Shown here: positions 7,980 through 14,887 of the stretch, piece after piece
Layout: the number at the start of each line of letters is the position of its first letter
Position numbering within the stretch: position 1 is the stretch's first letter
NCBI GenBank assembly: GCA_002422345.1
Contig: DIUL01000010.1
Coordinates: 1 to 14,887, forward strand
Origin: Acetobacteraceae bacterium UBA6159
GTDB lineage: Bacteria > Pseudomonadota > Alphaproteobacteria > Acetobacterales > Acetobacteraceae
DNA: 14,887 nt
Direction of reading: 5' to 3'
The notes under the pieces: generated by a model
The model's database searches: none
Seen by the model: only the letters and a program-made list of their open reading frames with translations
Told to the model about the DNA's origin: nothing
Translations under genes and position numbers: made by a program

Positions 7980-8336
7980 TCAATCAAACCGCATGACGCT
8001 CCTGACCCGTTCCGCCAGTTCGGGCAGATCGTCCAGCATCCGCAGCGGCGCGAAATGGTTGCGGCCGCCCGTATAGTCGCGGCGTCCCTCGCAGGATCGG
8101 ATCAGGATACCGGAGTCCCAACCCGTCGCCGGTTGGGAGACCTGCACATAGACCTGCTCGTGATGCAGAGTGATCTCGCCAGAGACGGCGATTCCACCGG
8201 CGTTTGAACGCAGATCATAGGAACGGATGGGAAAGCCGAGGGTATTGGCCAGCGTGCGCAGGCGCGCGCGGGCGGTGGCATGAAAGCGGCTCTTGGCCAC
8301 CGGATCGTAGGCGCAGCGCGCATACCAATCAGTCAT
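7980..8336 (-). CDS. Small conserved hypothetical protein
   Basis: This is a 118-residue soluble protein. ATG 8336 is chosen because GGAG (8346-8343) lies 6 bases upstream and the protein begins MTDWYARCAYDP; earlier in-frame starts fall within the terminator region. Visible features are an arginine-rich helical segment (FHATARARLRTLANTLGF), then SYDLRSNAGGIAVSGEITLHHE and VYVQVSQ, then ILIRSCEGRRDYTGGRNHFAPL, which look like a small alpha/beta fold. I remember near-identical patterns as unnamed neighbours of ParB-like genes on alphaproteobacterial plasmids, but no function is known to me. It follows the ParB-like gene and is separated from it by a terminator hairpin, so it receives only readthrough unless it has its own promoter. 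Confidence 0.75.
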   Translation of the reverse strand: MTDWYARCAYDPVAKSRFHATARARLRTLANTLGFPIRSYDLRSNAGGIAVSGEITLHHEQVYVQVSQPATGWDSGILIRSCEGRRDYTGGRNHFAPLRMLDDLPELAERVRSVMRFD

Positions 8337-8346
8337 GGGAATCTCC

Positions 8347-8380
8347 AATAAAGAAAATGCCCGGCACGGGGCCGGGCATT
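8347..8380 (-). terminator. Intrinsic terminator after the ParB-like gene
   Basis: A perfect 10-pair stem, AATGCCCGGC with GCCGGGCATT, has a 5-base loop. On the minus strand it is followed by TTTTCTTTATT. It starts 39 bases after the ParB-like stop codon. The end of the T-run directly abuts the ribosome site of the next gene, so termination and translation start are packed together. It does not work on the plus strand, where a G-rich stretch follows. Confidence 0.8.
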
Positions 8381-8419
8381 GGGGTGGGATGGTGAGGGTG
8401 GCTGGCACCTGGCGCCGGA

Positions 8420-10519
8420 TCACTCCGCGGCGAGGGCCTCGATGTGACCGGTGTCGACGGCCTCGTCCTCGGCTTCCGTGTCCAGGAAGGCTGGCAGGGC
8501 TTCCGGTTCCGTCGTGTCCGCGGAGTTATCCGTCACCATGGGGCCGTCCGGGTCGCGCAGCGGTTCCGGCAACCAACCTGTGCCCGCCAGCAGGCGTTCG
8601 GCCTCCCGCGCCATCTCCGGCTTCTTGAGGTGCTCGATCAGTTCGACCGAGGCATCCCCCTTGGCCTCGCGCACCGCCTCGAGGATGTGGGCCTTGGTCA
8701 CCCGTCCCAGATAGGTCTCGGCGGTCGGCGCCCAGCCGGCGGCGACCATGTCGAGGTTGACGGCCTTGGCCACGCGATCGGCATGGGCAATCCGGCCGGG
8801 ATTGCGGTTCAAGGCCTCGTGCACGGCGTTGACCGACAGGCCAGCAGAATGCGCGAACAGCGCGGTGCGGCTGTCGCCGTCGAGTGCGATCAACGCATCC
8901 CAGAGCTGGTCAGGCTCCTCGGGAAGCTGGCGTTCCCATTGGGCATGGCGCGCGTCGATCGCCTTGGCCGCGGCACTGTCACTGAGGCCCGGCGGCTGCG
9001 CGTTGAAACCAGTACTGCGGGCGGTGATCTCCAGACAGGTGTATGACGAGTAGCGGTAGAAGGCCGTCAGGCAGAGGGCGTGCAGCACGGCGAGGAAAGC
9101 CATGTCCGGGTCGCGACCGAGCGCGTCGCGAAGCGCCAGAGTGCGGTGCGCGGTCAGTTCCGCGATCAGGCGATCTGGCAGCGGCTTGAGCCCCTCCACC
9201 TCCTCCGAGGTCTCCGCCTCCCCGGTCGGTGTGGTACCGCCAACCATGATGACAGTCGTGCGGGCGACTGGATCAAGGGCGGTTCGGGTGTCGGGGTTTT
9301 CGGTGACGGACTCATCGTCCGCTGGTTCCGGTTGCGTCGCAACCTCGTCCTCCGGTCGGACATAGCCGCGCTCGACCCGCAATGCCCCCTCGCGATCGAT
9401 GCTGACAAAGACCCCGGCGCGCGCGACATCATCCGGATCGTAGCGCTTCGGGCGGTTCTCGAACTCGCCCAGAAACCCTTCGATCTCGCCGAGGCGTTGA
9501 TCCACCTCCTCGGGATACTCGTCGAGTTGCTCGTATTCCGCCTGAAGGTTCTCATACTCGGCTTGCAGGCTGTCGTAGCTTTCCTGTTCATCCGGCGTCA
9601 GGGGATCGGTCTCGCCAACCAGTGCGCGCAGACCCCGCGTGTGCCCGTAGGGAAAATCCGTGGCGACGGCGATCCACTTCCAGCCTTCTTCACGCAAGGC
9701 CTCGGCTTCCCGCTGCAACCGCTCGGTCGCGAGACGGTCGAGCAATGCAGGGTCCTGCAGCCAGCCGTCACACTCCTCGTCGAAGAGGTCCCGCAGGATT
9801 GTGCCGCCCGCTTGCTCATAGGTCTCCAGCCCGACGAACCGGGCGCGCTTGGCGGACGCGGCGATCGCGCCTTCGGTCAGGCGTTGACGGATCCCATGCG
9901 CACTCTGGTTGTGGGTTTGCCGGACCGCGTCCCATACCTGTTCTTGCCTGGTATGGTCGCCGTTGACCGTGAAGGCCATCAGTTGCTCCAGCGTCAGTTC
10001 ATCCTCGGCGTAGAGATCGAGGAGCTTCGGTGACACGGCGGCCAGCTTGAGGCGCTGGCGCACGACTGCCGGCGTGACGAAGAAGCGGGCCGCGATCTCC
10101 TCCTCGCCCTGCCCCTGCTCGCGCAAGGTCTGGAAAGCGCGGAACTGATCGAGCGGATGCAGGGCGACACGCTGTACATTCTCCGCCAGAGAGTCCTCCT
10201 CGGCGGTGCCGCCGGAGCTGATGATGCAGGGCACGGGCTGGGTCTTCGCCATCCGCTTCTGCTTGACCAGCAGTTGCAGCGCCCGGAAGCGACGGCCGCC
10301 GGCGGGCACCTCGAACAGGCCGGTATCGGCCCCGTCGGCGTTGAGCACTGACCGGACGTAGAGACTTTGCAGCAGGCCGCGGCGGGCGATATCCTCGGCT
10401 AGTTCCTCGATGGACAGTCCGGCCTTGATCCGCCGGACGTTGGCCTGCGACAGGGTCAGCTTGTTGAAGGGGATACCCTGCGATTGGTTCAGGGTGATTT
10501 TTGTAGGGGTGGTGGTCAT
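8420..10519 (-). CDS. ParB/Spo0J-like partition-family protein, long form
   Basis: Reading from ATG 10519 gives 699 residues. The N-terminal ParB domain includes NKLTLSQANVRR (19-30), IEELAEDIARRGLLQSL (37-53), the nucleotide-binding GGRRFRALQ (74-82) and ENVQR (113-117). A helix-turn-helix segment follows at about 130-175 (GQGEEEIAARFFVTPAVVRQRLKL). Beyond it are a charged, probably coiled-coil stretch with LQAEYENLQAEYEQL, an acidic linker and a C-terminal domain of about 200 residues I cannot assign. ParB proteins bind DNA and CTP. The usual ParB is less than half this length and sits beside parA; no ParA is here. Proteins of this long class are typical of alphaproteobacterial plasmids and may act as regulators or nucleoid-like DNA organisers. 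The start is chosen for GGAG just upstream; a longer open frame to 10654 covers the leader hairpin and is unlikely to be coding. Confidence 0.88.
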   Translation of the reverse strand: MTTTPTKITLNQSQGIPFNKLTLSQANVRRIKAGLSIEELAEDIARRGLLQSLYVRSVLNADGADTGLFEVPAGGRRFRALQLLVKQKRMAKTQPVPCIISSGGTAEEDSLAENVQRVALHPLDQFRAFQTLREQGQGEEEIAARFFVTPAVVRQRLKLAAVSPKLLDLYAEDELTLEQLMAFTVNGDHTRQEQVWDAVRQTHNQSAHGIRQRLTEGAIAASAKRARFVGLETYEQAGGTILRDLFDEECDGWLQDPALLDRLATERLQREAEALREEGWKWIAVATDFPYGHTRGLRALVGETDPLTPDEQESYDSLQAEYENLQAEYEQLDEYPEEVDQRLGEIEGFLGEFENRPKRYDPDDVARAGVFVSIDREGALRVERGYVRPEDEVATQPEPADDESVTENPDTRTALDPVARTTVIMVGGTTPTGEAETSEEVEGLKPLPDRLIAELTAHRTLALRDALGRDPDMAFLAVLHALCLTAFYRYSSYTCLEITARSTGFNAQPPGLSDSAAAKAIDARHAQWERQLPEEPDQLWDALIALDGDSRTALFAHSAGLSVNAVHEALNRNPGRIAHADRVAKAVNLDMVAAGWAPTAETYLGRVTKAHILEAVREAKGDASVELIEHLKKPEMAREAERLLAGTGWLPEPLRDPDGPMVTDNSADTTEPEALPAFLDTEAEDEAVDTGHIEALAAE

Positions 10520-10528
10520 GGGGTTCTC

Positions 10529-10576
10529 CATGACGGGCCAGCCGAAAGACTCTCTCTCGGTTTTCAACCCGTCATG
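10529..10576 (-). promoter_or_regulatory. Leader hairpin L3 with GAGAGAGAG loop, before the ParB-like gene
   Basis: Perfect 9-base arms CATGACGGG and CCCGTCATG (10576-10568 and 10537-10529) enclose 30 bases. The loop carries AAAACC followed by GAGAGAGAG (10558-10550). The ribosome site GGAG overlaps the end of the 3' arm, 9 bases before ATG 10519, so folding could control translation. A second small hairpin with 6-base arms, AGGCCG and CGGCCT, lies just upstream at 10578-10592. Confidence 0.6.
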
Positions 10577-10698
10577 AAGGCCGCTTCGGCCTCTGCCTCT
10601 CGCCTGGCTGCTGATCCGTAGGGGGCCGGTAGGGCTGACATTAGAAGCCCGCACATCACCTGGGATTGCGGTTTGCTGAGGTGCGCCCGCGTCGACGG

Positions 10699-11886
10699 TT
10701 AAGCGGATTGCACGAGAGATGCGGTCTTCGGATCATAGATATAGCTGGTGATCGTTCCGTCCCGGATCTTCTCGATGGCTTCATCGATCACAAAGCGCGG
10801 CACCAAAAACCATTCCCGCGGGATGATGGGCAGCCCGAACCGGTCCTTGATCTCAATGTCCAGGCGGGCCGCTCCGAAAATCCGATGGATCAGGTTCTCA
10901 AGCCGGACCTGATTGATATTGTACAACTCATAGGTCGCAACGATTTCGACGTCCGCCATGAGGAACGTCGGATCGAGGCGGGCATTGGCGACCCGACGCG
11001 CGACATCGCCGCGTGTCACGCCGATCTTGTGCAGGACGTCGCGATGCGCAGCGACGGTCGGATGATCAGACTTGCTGCGCAGCACGTAGACAATACCGGT
11101 TGCCTCATCGCCATCTTCATTCTGATCAGCAAAGAGCGGGCCGGCCGAGGGCTCAACGATCCGCCGGCCGGCCGGATCCTGCTGCAGCGCCTTCTGAAGC
11201 GACCGCATTAGCAGGTTGCTCTCGGTCCCGTTGTCGAAGATGACGCGAAGCCTGGCGTCAACCTTCCCCTGCTCATTGGTGAAGGGGTCTTCCATCGCAG
11301 CGACATAGGCCTTCTGACCACCAAGGATGTAGTACCGGCCGGGCGCGATCTCCGACTTGCGCTCGAAGCGACGGGTTTGCAGCAGGCCCGAACTGAGTTG
11401 CTTCTGTATCTGTTCGAACAGCGGCCTGAAGTCGTCGAAGTCATCGCATTTCTGGCGATTAGCGATCTCCTCGGCCTCTCGCTTCTCAGCAGCCGATCGA
11501 ACGTGGCGAAGTGTCGTGACATCGGCCGGCTCACCGCCCACGCCCAACTGTGCCAGCAATTCGTCATCGTCAATCGCATCAACAACACCGGCCGCCCCAG
11601 GGTCATCACCGGCCAACAGCCCCTGGTGGTCGAGAGGCTCGACCACGGCTCGGCAGTCAGCCAGTTCGCGCAGGCGATCAAGGCGCACGGCATAAAGTCG
11701 CTCGAAGATGTCCCGGTCCTCTCCATGTTGTGGAGGGCAACCGTGCTGCTCGACGAAGCGCTGGATCTCCTCGAACCCGGCGATAATTCGTTCCTCCCGC
11801 GGCGTGCGGCTGGATACCTTATTCGGCTCTGCCTCAACCCCGAGTTCATCGAGAAGCGCGTCATCGTCCTCGGTAAATTTAGCCAC
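10699..11886 (-). CDS. GIY-YIG nuclease family protein (T5orf172/Mug113 type)
   Basis: Reading from GTG 11886 gives 395 residues. The C-terminal nuclease domain shows GIVYVL (264-269) and HKIGVT (286-291) in place of the two GIY-YIG strands, arginines in DVARR at about 297, and the conserved glutamate in RLENLIH (about 330), followed by EWF near 359. The family makes metal-dependent DNA breaks. The N-terminal 180 residues look like a partner-binding region. They hold a 15-residue acidic motif twice, DDDALLDELGVEAEP (7-21) and DDDELLAQLGVGGEP (106-120), with 10 identities, and between them PPQHGEDRDIFERLY. The GTG start overlaps the helicase stop by 8 bases, so translation is probably coupled. 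I infer the nuclease subunit of a restriction system with the helicase and methyltransferase. The stop is TAA at 10701-10699. Confidence 0.85.
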   Translation of the reverse strand: MAKFTEDDDALLDELGVEAEPNKVSSRTPREERIIAGFEEIQRFVEQHGCPPQHGEDRDIFERLYAVRLDRLRELADCRAVVEPLDHQGLLAGDDPGAAGVVDAIDDDELLAQLGVGGEPADVTTLRHVRSAAEKREAEEIANRQKCDDFDDFRPLFEQIQKQLSSGLLQTRRFERKSEIAPGRYYILGGQKAYVAAMEDPFTNEQGKVDARLRVIFDNGTESNLLMRSLQKALQQDPAGRRIVEPSAGPLFADQNEDGDEATGIVYVLRSKSDHPTVAAHRDVLHKIGVTRGDVARRVANARLDPTFLMADVEIVATYELYNINQVRLENLIHRIFGAARLDIEIKDRFGLPIIPREWFLVPRFVIDEAIEKIRDGTITSYIYDPKTASLVQSA

Positions 11887-13942
11887 GGGCCGCCTCCGCT
11901 CTCATGCGTTGAAGGAAGGCCACTCCCTCGGCCATGCGCTTTTCCCATGCATCGGGTGACGTGATTGACGGCAGCCGGTTGCGTTCCTGCTTGAACTTCA
12001 AAGCCCGCTTGGCAAGCTCACGCGCCTCTTCGATCGTCAGATTGACGCGCTTGGCGCCGATCACCGCCGCAACCTGCTTCAGGCTTTCCTCACTCATGGT
12101 CTTGGCCAGGATGGCATAGGCTTCGCCAAACGGGTTGATACGATCGATCAGGTCGATGTCCAACTCGCGAACATCCATCGCGAACTTGCGGACCCCCTGG
12201 ATGAACGCGGTATTCGCACTCGTCTCACCGTCGCCCTCGCCCTCCCCTAAGGCAACTTCCTTGGCCTTCTGCGTTAGGTTGAGGGCTGCGACGGCGTGCT
12301 GACGTACGGCCTCCTGATCCTCTTCGTCTAGCTCGGGAAACTTGTCCTTGATGATCTTGCCCATGCGGAGCTGGGTCAACTCCTCCGGCACCAGTTCAGG
12401 GTCGAACAGCCCGCGTTCGATGGTGATCTTGTCCTGCACGAAGGCCGCGATGACCTCATTCAAGTCCTGCTGGCAGATGCGCTGCGCTTCCTCGCTCTTC
12501 GGCGCGATTAGCCCCTTGATCTCAATCTCGAACTGGCCGCGTTCCTCGCTGAACCCGACGTTGCACTTACTCGGGTCATAGCCGTCTTCGCCATAGTCGA
12601 AGCCAGGCGTCGGCCCATTGCCCTGATTCTTCGGCTTGAACTCAAAGCGCGGAGCAAGAACCTGCTCCATGAGAAGGCTTGCCGCGATGGCCTTCAGCGT
12701 ATCGTTGACGGCCTCGGTGACGGCTTGTTCGGAGGCGTCCGGTTCAGCGATCAGGTTGGTGAAACGCGCGCGGATCTTGCCGGGCGCGTCGCGGGTTGCG
12801 CGGCCGATGATCTGCACGATCTCAGTCAGGCTCGACCGATAACCGACCGTGAGCGCGTGCTCGCACCAAATCCAATCGAAGCCCTCCTTCGCCATGCCGA
12901 GCGCGATGATGATGTCCACATGGTCGCGGTTGTTCTTCTGCCCTGGGTCCTTGAGCGCGGTAGAGACCTTGTCCCGCTTGGCGGGATCGTCATCAACCAG
13001 GTCGGCAATGCGAAGGACGCGACCGTCGGGTGTCTTGACCAGTTGGAACCCGGTTGCGGGATCAGCCCCCTGCCACTCGCCCAATTCCTCGATGATGTGC
13101 TCGACCTCCCTGATCTTGTCTTTTGTGCTCTCGCGGGAGTTGACGCTCGGAATGTGAACGATGGTCTTCTCATCCGGATTGAGCACGTTGAGAATGTCGT
13201 CGGCATAGGAGCCGCTATAGAAAAAATAGCCGATGTCGAGCTGCTTCAGGTATTCATAGCCGTTAAGTTGCTCATAATAAGTGTAGGTGACGGTATCGAA
13301 CTTCGACTCATCCTGCGGGGCGAGCACGGCTTCGGCATCGCCCCGGAAATAGGAGCCTGTCATCGCCAGGACATGCACGCGGTCGCGGGCGATGAACTGG
13401 CCGAGGTGGAGGCCGAGCTTGTTGTCCGGGCTGGCGGAAACGTGGTGGAATTCGTCAATGGCGATCAACCTATCGTCGAATGCTTGCACCCCGAACCTGT
13501 CCACGGCGAAGCGGAAGGTCGCATGGGTGCAGACCAGCACCTTGTCCTCGCTTTCGAGGAAGGTGGCCACCGAGTTGACCTTGCCGCCATTGTCGGCACC
13601 AGGTGCGTTGCAAAGGTTCCATTTTGGGATGACAGTCCAGTCGGCCCAGAATCCAAACTGGGTCAGCGGCTCGTCATTGAAGCTCGCACCGATGGATTTT
13701 TCGGGCACGACGATGATGGCCTGCTTGAGGCCCTGATTATAAAGCTTGTCGAGGGCAATGAACATTAGCGCGCGGCTCTTGCCCGACGCCGGCGGCGATT
13801 TAATGAGCAGATATTGCTCCCCCCGCTTCTCGTAGGCGCGCTCCTGCATCGGCCGCATTCCGAGGGCATTGACCTTCGTTGAACGGCCGTTGCGGGCGTA
13901 AGAGACCGAGACGGAGGGAACAGATTTCATGTCTTCGGTCAT
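11879..13942 (-). CDS. DEAD/DEAH-type superfamily 2 helicase (restriction-associated)
   Basis: The protein has 687 residues starting at ATG 13942. Helicase motifs are in order: RPMQERAYE (Q-like, about 30-38), SPPASGKS (Walker A, 49-56), VLVCTHATF (136-143), IAIDEFHH (Walker B as DEFH, 160-167), LAMTGSYFRG (motif III, 192-201), IIIALGMAKEGFDW (344-357) and QIIGRATRD (motif VI, 377-385). The region after about 400 is helical and charged and not assigned. It resembles the motor subunit of type I and type III restriction enzymes but has no nuclease motif of its own. The ATGA overlap with the methyltransferase and the 8-base overlap with the nuclease place it in the middle of one operon. It would translocate on DNA to bring the nuclease to a cleavage site. 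Confidence 0.88.
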   Translation of the reverse strand: MTEDMKSVPSVSVSYARNGRSTKVNALGMRPMQERAYEKRGEQYLLIKSPPASGKSRALMFIALDKLYNQGLKQAIIVVPEKSIGASFNDEPLTQFGFWADWTVIPKWNLCNAPGADNGGKVNSVATFLESEDKVLVCTHATFRFAVDRFGVQAFDDRLIAIDEFHHVSASPDNKLGLHLGQFIARDRVHVLAMTGSYFRGDAEAVLAPQDESKFDTVTYTYYEQLNGYEYLKQLDIGYFFYSGSYADDILNVLNPDEKTIVHIPSVNSRESTKDKIREVEHIIEELGEWQGADPATGFQLVKTPDGRVLRIADLVDDDPAKRDKVSTALKDPGQKNNRDHVDIIIALGMAKEGFDWIWCEHALTVGYRSSLTEIVQIIGRATRDAPGKIRARFTNLIAEPDASEQAVTEAVNDTLKAIAASLLMEQVLAPRFEFKPKNQGNGPTPGFDYGEDGYDPSKCNVGFSEERGQFEIEIKGLIAPKSEEAQRICQQDLNEVIAAFVQDKITIERGLFDPELVPEELTQLRMGKIIKDKFPELDEEDQEAVRQHAVAALNLTQKAKEVALGEGEGDGETSANTAFIQGVRKFAMDVRELDIDLIDRINPFGEAYAILAKTMSEESLKQVAAVIGAKRVNLTIEEARELAKRALKFKQERNRLPSITSPDAWEKRMAEGVAFLQRMRAEAARG

Positions 13943-14887
13943 GTGTACGCCTCAGCGTTGCGCTTTTTCTCGGAGCCTGATGATAACGCTCTCTTGGTAT
14001 ATAGTTCAAAGAGCTTTTCCAGCCGCTCGGTATCATTACGGAACCGGCGGCCGATATAGATGCGTTCAAGCACCTCGTCGTTGCGCTCGTGAGCCTCTCG
14101 CAGATCAAACGGCATCTCCACAGGATCGTAGAGGTCAGCGATAGTTGCTGGAAATTGCGCTTCGCGCGCCAACAAAATGTCCTCGGCACAGCGTGTCAAA
14201 TCAGCTTGGTTCTTTTCGGTCAGAGGTGGCACAGGAAAAGTATTCCAGCCAAGAGTATTGGAGAACCGGAAATCCGTTTTAATTTTCCCACAGACCGCAC
14301 CGATCCACACAAGCGAAAGGCGCGAAGCAAACACGGCGATATTCCAAAGTGGCGGGTCGTAGAACGAAAACGCCCCATCACCAACAATCGCGCCCCTCGG
14401 CAGGGCTATAACGGGGTAGTAGTCTCTGCTCTCGGAGGAATGTCGGGGGATCTGAAAAACTGTCTCTAACCCAGTTTGTCTAATCTGTTGGAATTCATAC
14501 GGTTTGTCTACGCCCGCCCTAGTAAGCGGCTTGCCACTCTTTCCTCTCATTGCGGAGACGATATCGAAGCGGTCTCGGAATTCTTTGATCTCTTTCAAGG
14601 CAAGGTAATCTTCGCCAGACGCCCATATACAATAGCGACCGCTTCCATGAGTGGCGTCATGCGCGCCAAAGAATGGGCGAACAGTATGCATACGGCTTGG
14701 CGCCGCCATACGCAGCGTCGCAGCGACATCCGCGTCAAATATCAAGCCGCCTCCATCAGCAGGTTTACTGCCATTTACCACTGGTGCCATGCCATTTTGC
14801 GGAAAAGTTTCATTCTTCACGTAGACATCTTTATAAGGAACTAAATATGCATTGATATTTTCAACCACTACTGTCCGGTTGACGGCG
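13939..14887 (-). CDS. MmeI-type DNA methyltransferase, C-terminal part (partial at right edge)
   Basis: The frame is open to the right edge, so the start and the catalytic domain lie outside; about 315 residues are seen. The visible part has the target-recognition section (about 14300-14880, with NINAYLVPY, KPADGGGLIF, RPFFGAHD, RYCIWASGEDY and a FQIPRHSSESRDYYPV run) and the typical C-terminal helical domain: FSNTLGWNTFPVPPLTEKN, LLAREAQFPATIADLYDP and HERNDEVLERIY with RRFRNDTERLEKLFELY. I know these from MmeI-family methyltransferases, which recognise an asymmetric site and methylate adenine. Whether an N-terminal nuclease exists is not visible. The right end is less GC-rich (one sampled line, 14581-14640, is 45% GC), as is common in target-recognition regions. 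The stop TGA at 13941-13939 overlaps the helicase ATG. Confidence 0.85.
   Translation of the reverse strand, partial: AVNRTVVVENINAYLVPYKDVYVKNETFPQNGMAPVVNGSKPADGGGLIFDADVAATLRMAAPSRMHTVRPFFGAHDATHGSGRYCIWASGEDYLALKEIKEFRDRFDIVSAMRGKSGKPLTRAGVDKPYEFQQIRQTGLETVFQIPRHSSESRDYYPVIALPRGAIVGDGAFSFYDPPLWNIAVFASRLSLVWIGAVCGKIKTDFRFSNTLGWNTFPVPPLTEKNQADLTRCAEDILLAREAQFPATIADLYDPVEMPFDLREAHERNDEVLERIYIGRRFRNDTERLEKLFELYTKRALSSGSEKKRNAEAYT

Noticed and set aside
10632..10650. A 5-base-arm inverted repeat (GGGCT/AGCCC) after the nuclease gene as a terminator
   Set aside because: The stem is short and no T-run follows on the minus strand, so there is too little to call termination.
10520..10654. A 45-residue N-terminal extension of the ParB-like protein
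   Set aside because: The extension crosses the leader hairpin and has no ribosome site. ATG 10519 has GGAG upstream and the ParB domain begins soon after.
12725..13768. A 347-residue plus-strand open frame
   Set aside because: It is antisense to the restriction helicase, whose motifs I to VI are clear. No motif is seen in this frame.

Overview
The window is GC-rich (one sampled 60-base line inside the large helicase gene, 2101-2160, is 67% GC). Every gene I can support lies on the minus strand, so transcription runs from right to left. The conserved small families (DUF6878, DUF6915), a long ParB-like protein with no ParA beside it, a strawberry-notch helicase fused to a methyltransferase, and a Toprim protein together form a cassette I associate with plasmids and integrative elements of Alphaproteobacteria. 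I cannot name the genus, and I see no replication initiator, integrase, transfer gene, tRNA, rRNA or CRISPR array.

Layout in transcription order. (A) 14887-10699: a tightly overlapping three-gene operon. It holds the C-terminal part of an MmeI-type DNA methyltransferase (cut by the window edge), a superfamily 2 DEAD/DEAH-type helicase, and a GIY-YIG nuclease. The genes overlap by 4 and 8 bases. This looks like a multi-subunit restriction-modification or defence system and is the most notable unit here. (B) 10698-8337: a 180-base leader, the ParB-like gene, and an intrinsic terminator. (C) 8336-1289: a small conserved hypothetical gene, a DUF6878 gene, a DUF6915 reading frame that runs without a stop into the methyltransferase/strawberry-notch helicase, and then a Toprim protein. 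The genes from DUF6878 onward are spaced by about 10 bases or fused in frame, so they look like one operon. (D) 1288-1061: a non-coding stretch with a 22-base tandem repeat and a good sigma-70-type promoter containing an inverted repeat. (E) 1060-1: the start of a secreted, repeat-containing protein with tail-fibre-like motifs, cut by the left edge.

Three genes (ParB-like, DUF6878, methyltransferase-helicase) are each preceded by a predicted hairpin with a GAGAGA-type purine run in its loop, ending 9 to 33 bases before the start codon. I do not recognise this RNA element. Its reuse ahead of three unrelated genes suggests a shared post-transcriptional control of this cassette. Gene functions come from motif recognition by eye; no database search was possible.
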